Source: Chitinophagaceae bacterium (lineage in GTDB: Bacteria; Bacteroidota; Bacteroidia; Chitinophagales; Chitinophagaceae). From it: 42,914 nucleotides of DNA. The position numbers were made by a program, and so were the translations under genes. Positions 34,566 to 42,431 of the stretch are shown one piece after another; within the stretch, counting starts at the first letter, position 1; each line of letters begins with the position of its first letter. The notes beneath the pieces are model-generated. The model searched no databases, was not told the DNA's origin, and worked only from the letters and a program-made list of their open reading frames with translations. The stretch covers positions 1-42,914 of the forward strand of contig SCVJ01000052.1 of NCBI GenBank assembly GCA_004322425.1. The letters run 5' to 3'.

Positions 34566-35144
34566 TTACCAGTTTGAAAAAATGCGATTGAAAATTTCTT
34601 CCACCAAATTACGAATCATTTCATCTTTTAATGCCGTTTCAGCCTGTGTTAAAGTTTGTCGGGCATCAAATTCAAAACTTCGGGTTACATCAAATTCATC
34701 AGTTTTGTTTTCAAGTCGTTTCAACAAAATGATATGAATGGTTACAGAAAGTCTGTTATTCGTGGTCTGTTGCCCAGAAATTGCAGAAGTGGAAACGGAA
34801 TAATCGGTAACAGATCCTGAAATTTCGTAATGTGCATTATCATTATTTACTTGTGTAAGTCGGGTTTGACCAATAATTTTTTGTCTTAATTTATCGGTCA
34901 ACTGTGGGCTGAGTTGAGGATTTACATAGCGTGCTCTGTTTTCTATAAAATTAACTCTAACAGTTTTTACGCTATCCGGTACAGAAGCATCCACCATTTT
35001 GTAGGTTCCGCAACTGCTGTTTAGGAACAGCAATAATAAAATAGTCCCCAAGGAAAGTAGTAGGAAACTAATTTTTTGTGTAAACAAATTAAGGTTAGTC
35101 TTCAATGTTATATTCTTTAAGTTTTCTGTACAAAGTTCTTTCAC
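34566..35144 (-). CDS. lptE: LptE-like LPS-assembly lipoprotein
   Basis: A 192-residue lipoprotein with lipobox LNSSC (Cys45 if ATG 35144 is used). The mature domain (VKTVRVNFIENRARYVNPQLS, then a DYSVSTSAISGQQTTNNRLSV segment) matches the LptE-related secretin-like fold of Bacteroidota, which pairs with LptD at the outer membrane. The ATG overlaps the sigma-54 activator by 50 nt and gives an over-long signal region. A TTG at 35087, 8 nt after the activator stop, would give a cleaner signal peptide (FTQKISFLLLSLG...) and may be the real start. Confidence 0.8.
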   Translation of the reverse strand: MKELCTENLKNITLKTNLNLFTQKISFLLLSLGTILLLLFLNSSCGTYKMVDASVPDSVKTVRVNFIENRARYVNPQLSPQLTDKLRQKIIGQTRLTQVNNDNAHYEISGSVTDYSVSTSAISGQQTTNNRLSVTIHIILLKRLENKTDEFDVTRSFEFDARQTLTQAETALKDEMIRNLVEEIFNRIFSNW

Positions 35145-36342
35145 TAATTCCCAAATCTAAGGAAGCATCCTTTCTTTTCCCTCTATGTTTTTTAAGCGCT
35201 TTAATAATTAATTCTTTTTCCTTGTCCATAATATTTAAACTTTCTTCCACTATTACTTCTTCTTGAATCGAATTTTTTGTTCCAAACGCAATTGGCATTG
35301 ACTGAACAGAAGAGGTGGGGTTGCCGCCAAATGTCATTGTAGCTGGTTGAATTATTTCCTGCGCGTGTAAGTCTTTAATTTCATTAAACACAGGTTGGTT
35401 GGGGGCACTTGAAGGGTTCTGCAATATTTCAAAAAACATTTTTTTCAATTCCGTAACATCTTTTTTCATATCAAAAAAAAGCTTGTACAAAATTTCTCTC
35501 TCATTGGAAAAATGCTCATTACTATTATTCAAATGCGACAAAACTGGAAGACGGTTGTTTGAATAAGGTTGAAGAAATTTATTCAATTCATTTTCGTCAA
35601 TTTGTTTTTCTTTAGCTAAAACTGAAATCTGTTCTGCAATATTCTTTAGTTCGCGAACATTCCCTGGCCACGGATAGTTTATTAACAAGTTTTTGGCATC
35701 TTCAGTTAGTTGAACAGGATCAGTTTTATACTTTTCTGCAAAGTCAACTGCAAATTTTCGAAACAATAAGTGAATATCTTCTTTTCTGTTTTGAAGTGAG
35801 GGTACACGAATGGGAACTGTACTTAAACGATAATATAAATCTTCTCTAAATTTTCCTTGTTGAACTTGTTGTAACAAATCTTTGTTACTAGCAGCTACAA
35901 CTCTTACATCTGTTTTCTGAACTTTTGAAGAACCCACTCTAATATATTCACCGGCTTCAAGCACTCGAAGTAATCGGGCTTGTGTTCCCAATGGGAGCTC
36001 ACCAATTTCATCTAAAAAAAGAGTTCCTCCATTAACCGTTTCAAAATATCCTTTTCGAGCATCCACGGCTCCTGTAAAAGAACCTTTTTCGTGGCCAAAT
36101 AATTCAGAATCTATTGTTCCTTCCGGAATGGCGCCACAGTTTACAGCAATAAAGGGATTATGTTTTCTTGAACTGAGAGAATGTATGATTTGTGAAAAGA
36201 TTTCTTTTCCAACTCCGCTTTCACCTAAAATCAAAACAGTAAGATCGGTGGCAGCTACTTGCCCTGAAACTTGTAAGGCATAGTTTAGTATTGGAGAATT
36301 TCCAATAATTCTAAATCTGTTTTTTATGCTTTGAATTTCCAT
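35095..36342 (-). CDS. Sigma-54-dependent transcriptional activator without receiver domain
   Basis: A 415-residue AAA+ activator beginning almost directly with the ATPase: Walker A GESGVGKE (40-47), GSFTGA sigma-54 contact loop (87-92), Walker B LFLDE (108-112), arginine-rich RVVAASNKDLL region, and a C-terminal Fis-type helix-turn-helix (LIIKALKKHRGKRKDASLDLGISERTLY region, ~375-412). There is no N-terminal receiver, PAS or GAF domain, so its signal input is not visible; a ~110-residue linker rich in Pro/Gln/Asn precedes the HTH. It lies 6 nt after miaB and overlaps lptE. Its targets may include the envelope genes beside it; no -24/-12 promoter was recognised. Confidence 0.9.
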   Translation of the reverse strand: MEIQSIKNRFRIIGNSPILNYALQVSGQVAATDLTVLILGESGVGKEIFSQIIHSLSSRKHNPFIAVNCGAIPEGTIDSELFGHEKGSFTGAVDARKGYFETVNGGTLFLDEIGELPLGTQARLLRVLEAGEYIRVGSSKVQKTDVRVVAASNKDLLQQVQQGKFREDLYYRLSTVPIRVPSLQNRKEDIHLLFRKFAVDFAEKYKTDPVQLTEDAKNLLINYPWPGNVRELKNIAEQISVLAKEKQIDENELNKFLQPYSNNRLPVLSHLNNSNEHFSNEREILYKLFFDMKKDVTELKKMFFEILQNPSSAPNQPVFNEIKDLHAQEIIQPATMTFGGNPTSSVQSMPIAFGTKNSIQEEVIVEESLNIMDKEKELIIKALKKHRGKRKDASLDLGISERTLYRKLKEYNIED

Positions 36343-36348
36343 AATAAT

Positions 36349-37773
36349 TTAAGCTATTTCAATTTTTCCAAATAAAGTTGCTTGGGTACAATCAAAAACT
36401 TTTACTTTAATATAGTCGCCTTTTTCGAGAAGAAAATTTTCCTTTGGAAAAACTATTACTTTGTTTTGAGAAGTTTTGCCTTTCCAATCCGTATCACTTT
36501 TTTTGCTATCACCTTCAATGAGTACTTTAAAAATTTTACCAATATCTTTTTTATTACTGGCAAGCGAAAGTTTGTTTTGAAGTAATACAATTTCTTGTAA
36601 TCTGCTTTTTTTGACCGATTCGGGTACATCGTCATTGTATCTTTTTTCGGCTAAAGTTCCTGGGCGTTCACTATAAAAATACATATAGCTCAAATCGTAC
36701 TGACTATACTCCATAATACTTAAAGTATCCTTGTGATCTTGCTCTTCTTCTGTGCAAAAACCTGAAATAAGATCCGAAGTAATTGAACAATCTGGCACTA
36801 ATTCTCTAATACGATCTACTTTGGATTTATACCATTCTCTGGTATAAGTTCTATTCATCAATTGTAATATTCTTGTATTTCCACTTTGAACAGGTAAATG
36901 AATATGCCTACAAATGTTTTCATGATCAATCATGGCAAATAAAACGTCATCAGTAATGTCTTTGGGATGCGAAGTAGAAAAACGAATTCGCAATAATGGT
37001 GAAATAGCGGCTACTTTTTTTAATAAAGATGCAAAGTTTACAATGCAATCGTTTACTTCATCAACAAAATAATAGCTGTCAACATTTTGACCTAACAGTG
37101 TAATTTCTCGATATCCGTTTTCAAATAAATCTTTCGATTCTTTAAAAATACTTTCTGCATCACGACTGCGTTCGCGTCCTCTTGTAAAAGGAACAACACA
37201 AAATGAACACATATTATTACAACCACGCATAATACTTACAAATGCATTAACGCCATTGCTACTCAACCGTACAGGAGCAATGTCAGCATATGTTTCTTCT
37301 CTACTTAATAAAACATTAACTGCTTTTTGACCGTCTTCAGCTTCCATTATTAATCCGGGTAAACTTCTATAAGCATCTGGGCCAACAACTATATCTACTA
37401 ATTTTTCTTCTTCCAATAAGTTTGATTTCAAACGTTCCGCCATGCAGCCCAGAATGCCCACCATCATTCCTTTATTTTTTTGTTTAATTTTTTTAAATTC
37501 AGTCAACCTTTTCCTAATAGTTTGCTCCGCTTTTTCTCGGATGGAGCAGGTGTTGATTAGAATTAAATCAGCCTCTTCAATATTGCTTGTAGAACCAAAT
37601 CCCTCAGTAGACAAAATAGAGGCTACAATTTCGCTATCGGCAAAATTCATAGCACAACCATAGCTCTCAATATAAAACCTCTTTTTATACTGTTTCTGAG
37701 GGTCTGAAATGGTAAGAAATGCCTCGCCTTGACGGCTCTCATCATGTATTTTTTCTGACACGTAGTCAAGCAT
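36349..37773 (-). CDS. miaB: tRNA-2-methylthio-N6-dimethylallyladenosine synthase
   Basis: A radical-SAM methylthiotransferase that modifies A37 of tRNAs reading UNN codons. Numbered from the ATG at 37773 (474 residues): UPF0004 cluster cysteines C40 (SYGCAMN), C76 (NTCSIR) and C110 (LGCMAER), radical-SAM C185, C189, C192 ([17 protein letters not shown]), and a C-terminal TRAM domain. The frame extends 11 codons further upstream, but a TATATTTG -7 box at 37793-37800 makes the internal ATG the likely start. It heads the operon with the sigma-54 activator, lptE and secG. Confidence 0.95.
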   Translation of the reverse strand: MLDYVSEKIHDESRQGEAFLTISDPQKQYKKRFYIESYGCAMNFADSEIVASILSTEGFGSTSNIEEADLILINTCSIREKAEQTIRKRLTEFKKIKQKNKGMMVGILGCMAERLKSNLLEEEKLVDIVVGPDAYRSLPGLIMEAEDGQKAVNVLLSREETYADIAPVRLSSNGVNAFVSIMRGCNNMCSFCVVPFTRGRERSRDAESIFKESKDLFENGYREITLLGQNVDSYYFVDEVNDCIVNFASLLKKVAAISPLLRIRFSTSHPKDITDDVLFAMIDHENICRHIHLPVQSGNTRILQLMNRTYTREWYKSKVDRIRELVPDCSITSDLISGFCTEEEQDHKDTLSIMEYSQYDLSYMYFYSERPGTLAEKRYNDDVPESVKKSRLQEIVLLQNKLSLASNKKDIGKIFKVLIEGDSKKSDTDWKGKTSQNKVIVFPKENFLLEKGDYIKVKVFDCTQATLFGKIEIA

Positions 37774-37792
37774 ATTCGAAAAAATTGAACCG

Positions 37793-37800
37793 CAAATATA
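37793..37800 (-). promoter_or_regulatory. -7 box for the miaB operon
   Basis: Reads TATATTTG on the reverse strand. The expected start near 37786 lies just ahead of the ATG at 37773. No clear -33 TTG is present. Confidence 0.45.
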
Positions 37801-37819
37801 ACTCAAATTCTAAATAAAG

Positions 37820-37868
37820 TGTCATGATGGCAGAGTGTTTTTGACTCTTGCCGCCTATCAAGTTGACA
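37820..37868. repeat. Nested hairpin in the miaB/receptor divergent gap
   Basis: GGCAGAGT (37829-37836) pairs with ACTCTTGCC (37844-37852) with one bulge and a 7-nt loop. TGTCA (37820-37824) and TGACA (37864-37868) can close it from outside. It lies between two divergent promoters and could be an operator or cruciform; no T-run follows. Confidence 0.4.
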
Positions 37869-37889
37869 ATTTTTAATTGATTTAGAGGG

Positions 37890-37897
37890 TAACTTTG
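37890..37897 (+). promoter_or_regulatory. -7 box for the outer-membrane receptor gene
   Basis: TAACTTTG matches TAnnTTTG. A TTG at 37863-37865 is 24 nt upstream, slightly long. The predicted transcript starts near 37904, about 11 nt before the TTG start codon. Confidence 0.45.
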
Positions 37898-37914
37898 TAA
37901 AAATTTAAGAAAAA

Positions 37915-40311
37915 TTGAGAGTAATAATTCTTTTAGGATTAATCATTTGTGTATTAGGATTTCAGGGAATAGCCCAAAAGACCAATCAGGGTTTTTTACT
38001 AGGAAATATTTTGGATGAAAATAAAAAAGCAATTGAACAAGCCACTGTACGCTTAATTTCTAAAACCGATAGTAACAGAGTTTATGGTGCCGTAACTGAT
38101 AAAAATGGTTTTTTTTCATTTAGTGCAATTGAATTTGATCTTTATCAACTCAACATTTCACACATAAGTTTTAAGAATTTAGTTATCGATAGTATCCATT
38201 TCAGAAAGGAAAGATTTGATTTTAACTTACAAGACCTTATCCTTAAAATAAATAACAATCAAAGTTTAAATGAAGTAGTTGTTTACTTTGAAAAACCGTT
38301 AATTCAAAGTAAGGAAGGAAATATTACTTTTAATGCATCTGAATCGGCATTAGCAGCAGGAAGTACGGCTAGCGAATTATTACAAACTGTTCCATTAATA
38401 ACCAAAGATCCCAATGGTAAAATTTTAGTTCGAGGAAAAGAACCTAAAATATTAATAGATGATAAACCTGTTGAGTTAAATCTGCAACAATTGCAAGATT
38501 TATTGGAATCACTTCCCGGAAGTTCTATTGAAAAAATTGAAGTTATGACCAATCCACCTCCACAATATGCCAGTGAACAAGGAGGAGTCATCAATATTGT
38601 CACTAAAAAAGGAAAAATTGGAATGGGTGGTAGAGTCAGCGTTTCAATGGGAACTCGAGGTGAACAATCTGCTTCAGGAAATTTTAATTATCGAAAAAAT
38701 AAGTTTGCATTCAACATTAATTCAGGAATTGGGTTTAACAGGTTTGAAGGATTTGGAAATTCTTCAAGACGATATTTATTCAACGATTCTTCTACTTATT
38801 TTAATACGAAAAGTAATAACCACAACGAAAGTGAGCGGCCAAATTTTAGGATCAATATGGATTATGATTTGGCTAAAAACCAATCTTTGAACTTTGTAAT
38901 GAACTTCAACCAAAACAACTTTGATAACTACAACTTTATAACATATACTCACCTCAATACTAATTATGGAACTTTTGGTTTGAGTGAACGAACTATCAAT
39001 GGTATTGGAAATAATGCCAACAACAACCTAAATCTAACGTACACATTACGGGGAAAGAAAAAGGGAGGGCAGCTGAAAATAGTTGCTGGCTCTAACAATT
39101 CTAATCATGTAAACAACCGATTATTTAATCAGCAGTTTAAACTTCCAAACGTTTTGGACTCGTCTCAAAAGCAGATTACCGATAATAAAAGCTCAGGGTA
39201 TAATTTTAGAATTAATTATGATAAAACGTTGAGCAATAAAAAAACTTCCATTTCAGTTGGAAATTTTTACAATTTGATTAAAAATGATATTGTTGTTGAC
39301 GCCACCTATAAACAACAACCTGGAAATGTATTTGTTCCTCATCCGTTTTTAAGTAACCATTTTCAATTTCAGCAATTACAAATAAATTTTCGAGCATCTG
39401 TAAAACAGATTATTGATGAACACTTTAGTTTTATGTTGGGAGTCAATACAGAAGCCACTAACCTTCGTTTTGATTTATTGAAAGAAGCAAAGATTGTAAA
39501 AAATAAATATTTGAATTTTTTACCATTTGCAAACTTCAATAAAAATTGGGACGATAAATTAAATATGACTTTCTCGTACCGTCGCACAATTCGTCGTCCG
39601 GGAATTAATGAATTGAATCCTTCCATTGATTATTCAGATCCTTATAATATTCGATTTGGAAATTATCAATTGAAACCAACCTTGGCTGATAATTTTGATT
39701 TGGTTTTAGGAAAAACAAAATCCTCATCTTTTTTCAATATTGGCATTGGATATAATCAAGTTAAAAATATTTTCAGCACCATTCGAAGTTTACGAACCGA
39801 CGGAAGTACACAAATAACGTGGGAAAATATTAGCAGTAGAAAAGAATACGAAATCAGTTCATGGAATGGATTTACAGTTACGCAGGGGTTAAAAGTCAAC
39901 GTCAGCGCAAGTTACACGTATAATACCTACAGTGAGTTTGATAAGTTAATTAAGAAATTTAAAAATGGAGCATCTTTTTCATCCAATTTAAATGCCAATT
40001 ATTTAATGAATGATAATTGGAATGTTACAGGGAATTTTACAATCAATCGATTTGCCAATCCGCAAGGCTCGGTGAATTGGAATCTTAGTATGAATATGGG
40101 CGTTCAGAAAAAATTTCTACAAAAGAAATTAATTGCTACGGTAAACTTTATTGATCCGTTTCGCAATCAACAAACAAAGAGTTTTACTTACGGGCAAAAT
40201 TTTGAGCTTAACTCTTATCAGTCATCACAAACTAAGAATTACAGATTAACGTTGGCGTATAATTTTATGAAAAGCCCTCAAAAGAAAATTATACAGAAAC
40301 TGAAGAAGTAG
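37915..40311 (+). CDS. Outer-membrane beta-barrel receptor (TonB-dependent-receptor-like)
   Basis: A 798-residue outer-membrane protein. It has a signal peptide (~1-20, ending GIAQ), a CarboxypepD_reg-like beta-sandwich (~27-105: GNILDENKKAIEQATVRLI, TDKNGFFSF), a plug-like domain (~115-235: ELLQTVPLI, VRGKEPKILIDDKPV, IEVMTNPPPQYASEQGGVINIVTKKG), then a long barrel rich in alternating Asn/aromatic strands of the outer-membrane beta-barrel family. The substrate is unknown and no SusD-like partner is adjacent. The start is TTG at 37915; no in-frame ATG fits the signal peptide. The C-terminus is basic rather than ending in a terminal aromatic. It overlaps the convergent next gene by 23 nt. Confidence 0.87.
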   Translation: MRVIILLGLIICVLGFQGIAQKTNQGFLLGNILDENKKAIEQATVRLISKTDSNRVYGAVTDKNGFFSFSAIEFDLYQLNISHISFKNLVIDSIHFRKERFDFNLQDLILKINNNQSLNEVVVYFEKPLIQSKEGNITFNASESALAAGSTASELLQTVPLITKDPNGKILVRGKEPKILIDDKPVELNLQQLQDLLESLPGSSIEKIEVMTNPPPQYASEQGGVINIVTKKGKIGMGGRVSVSMGTRGEQSASGNFNYRKNKFAFNINSGIGFNRFEGFGNSSRRYLFNDSSTYFNTKSNNHNESERPNFRINMDYDLAKNQSLNFVMNFNQNNFDNYNFITYTHLNTNYGTFGLSERTINGIGNNANNNLNLTYTLRGKKKGGQLKIVAGSNNSNHVNNRLFNQQFKLPNVLDSSQKQITDNKSSGYNFRINYDKTLSNKKTSISVGNFYNLIKNDIVVDATYKQQPGNVFVPHPFLSNHFQFQQLQINFRASVKQIIDEHFSFMLGVNTEATNLRFDLLKEAKIVKNKYLNFLPFANFNKNWDDKLNMTFSYRRTIRRPGINELNPSIDYSDPYNIRFGNYQLKPTLADNFDLVLGKTKSSSFFNIGIGYNQVKNIFSTIRSLRTDGSTQITWENISSRKEYEISSWNGFTVTQGLKVNVSASYTYNTYSEFDKLIKKFKNGASFSSNLNANYLMNDNWNVTGNFTINRFANPQGSVNWNLSMNMGVQKKFLQKKLIATVNFIDPFRNQQTKSFTYGQNFELNSYQSSQTKNYRLTLAYNFMKSPQKKIIQKLKK

Positions 40312-40819
40312 AATGTTGTGGAGGAATTTTCTTAGCAAGCCATGAATTTTGAATGGGAATTATCCAGCTTTCTTCTAGCTCTGTTTTTGATTGAACAGAG
40401 TTATTGAAGTATAAAGTTTCGTTTGTAATAAATTTATTACTGAAAGCGTAATTAAATTGAGAAAGCGGAAGGAGTTCAATTTTATCTTTCACAATAAATG
40501 CTAATTGGTTTCTGTCGAACAAATTTACTTTCAACGCAATTTCTATTTCTTTAATAACTCGAACCGAACTATCGGTACTGCAACCGCTTATTTTAGTGGC
40601 AAGTTCATCGGCCATAAAAATAATAAACTGACCAAAAAATAAATAAGCCGTTCCTTGTACTTCATTACCATGGCTCTTCCACTCTTTAGTAAATTGGGAA
40701 AGAATTTCTTCTACTTGCAGTGCTTCGGAAATGGGGAAACAGCGACTGCTTTGATAAATCCAAACTCTGGAACTCGGTGAATAATTAAGGGGAAGTAAGT
40801 TTTTGTACTCAAATTTCAT
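40289..40819 (-). CDS. Conserved Bacteroidota protein of unknown function
   Basis: A 176-residue soluble protein with no signal peptide. Recognisable features are an early aromatic/serine-rich segment (SPSSRVWIYQSSRCFPISEA), a hydrophobic core FFGQFIIFMADE, and a SGCSTDSSVRVIKEIE motif. Homologues in this phylum are often mislabelled as an ABC transporter ATPase, but there is no Walker A motif here. It follows the Fe-S protein gene by 28 nt on the same strand, so it is likely part of that operon. Its last 23 nt overlap the end of the convergent receptor gene. Confidence 0.7.
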   Translation of the reverse strand: MKFEYKNLLPLNYSPSSRVWIYQSSRCFPISEALQVEEILSQFTKEWKSHGNEVQGTAYLFFGQFIIFMADELATKISGCSTDSSVRVIKEIEIALKVNLFDRNQLAFIVKDKIELLPLSQFNYAFSNKFITNETLYFNNSVQSKTELEESWIIPIQNSWLAKKIPPQHSTSSVSV

Positions 40820-40847
40820 CTTGCAAAATTAGAATAATAATGAGTTA

Positions 40848-41627
40848 TTATTCCATTGACTGAGCAACAATTTCTGCAATATCCATAACTTCAATTGTCT
40901 CTTCTTTCTCCGCCAATTTTACTCCATCGGTCATCATTGTATTACAAAAAGGGCAAGCTGATGCGATAATAGTAGCACCCGTTGCAATGGCTTCATTACT
41001 TCTTTCAATATTAATGCGTGATGTGCCTTTTTCTTCCTCTTTGAACATTTGTGCGCCACCCGCTCCACAGCAAAGACCATTGCTACGACAGCGTTTCATT
41101 TCCACTAAATCGGCATCCAACTCTTCCAATACTTTTCGAGGAGCTTCATAAATGTTATTTGATCTTCCTAAGTAGCAACTATCGTGGTACGTAATTTTCT
41201 TTCCCTTAAAACTGCCGCCTTCTTTTAATTTAATTTTTCCTTCGTCAATTAACTGCTGTAAAAAAACGGTGTGATGAATGACTTCATAATTGCCGCCCAA
41301 AGCCGGATATTCGTTTTTTAGTGTATTAAAGCAATGAGGGCAAGCTGTTACAATTTTCTTTATTGAATAATTATTTAGGGTACTGATATTTTGATGAGCC
41401 ATCATCTGAAAAAGAAATTCATTGCCGGCTCTGCGAGCAGGATCACCGGTACACATTTCTTCGTTTCCAAGAATGGCAAAGTTGATTTTCGCTTTTTCTA
41501 AAATCGCGACAAAGGATCGAGTTATTTTTTGGGCTCGTTGATCAAAACTTCCGGCACAACCCACCCAAAATAGTACTTCAGGATTTTGTCCGTTGGCAAC
41601 TACATCGGCTACAAGGGGTGCTGGCAC
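40848..41627 (-). CDS. CCG-domain Fe-S oxidoreductase (HdrB/LutA-like)
   Basis: A 259-residue protein with two cysteine-rich CCG-type domains. Cys motifs: WVGCAGSFDQ, EEMCTGDPARR, VTACPHCFNTL; then HDSCYLGRSN, KRCRSNGLCCGAGGAQMF and SACPFCNTMM. Such domains bind unusual Fe-S clusters in heterodisulfide-reductase, glycolate/lactate oxidase and related complexes. It usually works with a larger HdrC/ferredoxin-type subunit; none is seen in the window and could lie to the right. It starts 9 nt after the small membrane-protein gene. Part of the gene (codons ~71-124) is duplicated as a degraded copy at 42208-42431. Confidence 0.87.
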   Translation of the reverse strand: MPAPLVADVVANGQNPEVLFWVGCAGSFDQRAQKITRSFVAILEKAKINFAILGNEEMCTGDPARRAGNEFLFQMMAHQNISTLNNYSIKKIVTACPHCFNTLKNEYPALGGNYEVIHHTVFLQQLIDEGKIKLKEGGSFKGKKITYHDSCYLGRSNNIYEAPRKVLEELDADLVEMKRCRSNGLCCGAGGAQMFKEEEKGTSRINIERSNEAIATGATIIASACPFCNTMMTDGVKLAEKEETIEVMDIAEIVAQSME

Positions 41628-41636
41628 AGAATAAGT

Positions 41637-42149
41637 TTAAAAAATAAAAATATTGAAAGGTGAATTGGAAACAAAAATAGCATAAATCAAACCACCCACT
41701 AACGTTATTCCTAAAGAAAGTAAAGAAAGTGCCATCGCAGTTTTTGCTTTTCTATCTTCCGAATTCAACTTTAAGGCTTTTGAGGAAAATACGATTCCTC
41801 CAATGGCAAACGGAATGGAAGCAATGGGAAACCACAAAGTGGCCAGTCCCAGAATGCTTAAAACAATTGCAGTTTTGCTATTGTCATTGGTTTCGACTGG
41901 TTTAGTTTTATGCGTAGCTTGAAAGATTTTCAAAGAAACTTTTTCTTTAAAGGTTAGCTTTTTATTCAATAATTGTTCAATCTTATTGATGCTTAAAGAC
42001 TCAAATTTATAGCCGGGTTCATTTTGTAGTTTTAAACGAAGTGCTCCCCAAACACTTTGTGGTTTCATAGCGGGCAAAGACAAAAAACTAGCATTACTCA
42101 TTACTGTTACACAAGAAAGGAAAAAGCTAAAAAGGATAATTTTTTTCAT
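41637..42149 (-). CDS. Small membrane protein, DUF4190-like (copy 1)
   Basis: A 170-residue protein with a signal-peptide-like N-terminus (MKKIILFSFFLSCVTV...NAS), an extracytoplasmic segment of ~70 residues, and two hydrophobic helices (~93-124 and ~136-160). The GLATLWFPIASIPFAIGGIVFSSKAL and KAKTAMALSLLSLGI patterns resemble DUF4190. Function unknown. It precedes the Fe-S gene by 9 nt. A close paralogue lies at 42423-42914, so this is one half of a tandem duplication. Confidence 0.75.
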   Translation of the reverse strand: MKKIILFSFFLSCVTVMSNASFLSLPAMKPQSVWGALRLKLQNEPGYKFESLSINKIEQLLNKKLTFKEKVSLKIFQATHKTKPVETNDNSKTAIVLSILGLATLWFPIASIPFAIGGIVFSSKALKLNSEDRKAKTAMALSLLSLGITLVGGLIYAIFVSNSPFNIFIF

Positions 42150-42207
42150 ATGGATTTGTAAATATGGGCGCGAAAATAATTGTTGTTTGCCAAAAATTGA
42201 AAAACCC

Positions 42208-42431
42208 TTAATGAAAAATTATGAGCGGTAACCCGATTTGTGAAGAAGAATCAGACTTGCTGTTAATCAGTTGTTGCAAAAAATCGGTGCGAGGGGATGA
42301 CTTATAATATCCGCTCAATGCCAGATACTCATTTTTTAGTGTATTAATACAGTGTGGGAATGCTTGTACAATTTTTTTAATGCTAAAAATATTCAGTACC
42401 TGAATATTTTGATGGGCTATTATCAGAAAAT
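42208..42431 (-). pseudogene. Degenerate fragment of a second CCG Fe-S gene
   Basis: Translated in one frame on the reverse strand, this 74-codon piece reads ...IIAHQNI...LNIFSIKKIV...AFPHCINTLKNEYLALSGYY...FLQQLIN, clearly parallel to residues ~71-124 of the intact Fe-S protein (MAHQNISTLNNYSIKKIV, TACPHCFNTLKNEYPAL, FLQQLI). It has no start codon, stops at 42208-42210, and has lost one cluster Cys (TACPHC to QAFPHC). Nucleotide similarity to 41255-41415 is also plain. Its 5' end runs into the 3' end of the copy-2 membrane-protein gene, marking a deletion junction. Confidence 0.85.

Noticed and set aside
37829-37852. A sigma-54 -24/-12 promoter in the miaB/receptor gap
   Set aside because: GG is present but GC does not follow at the required 10-bp spacing; the sequence is better described as a hairpin.
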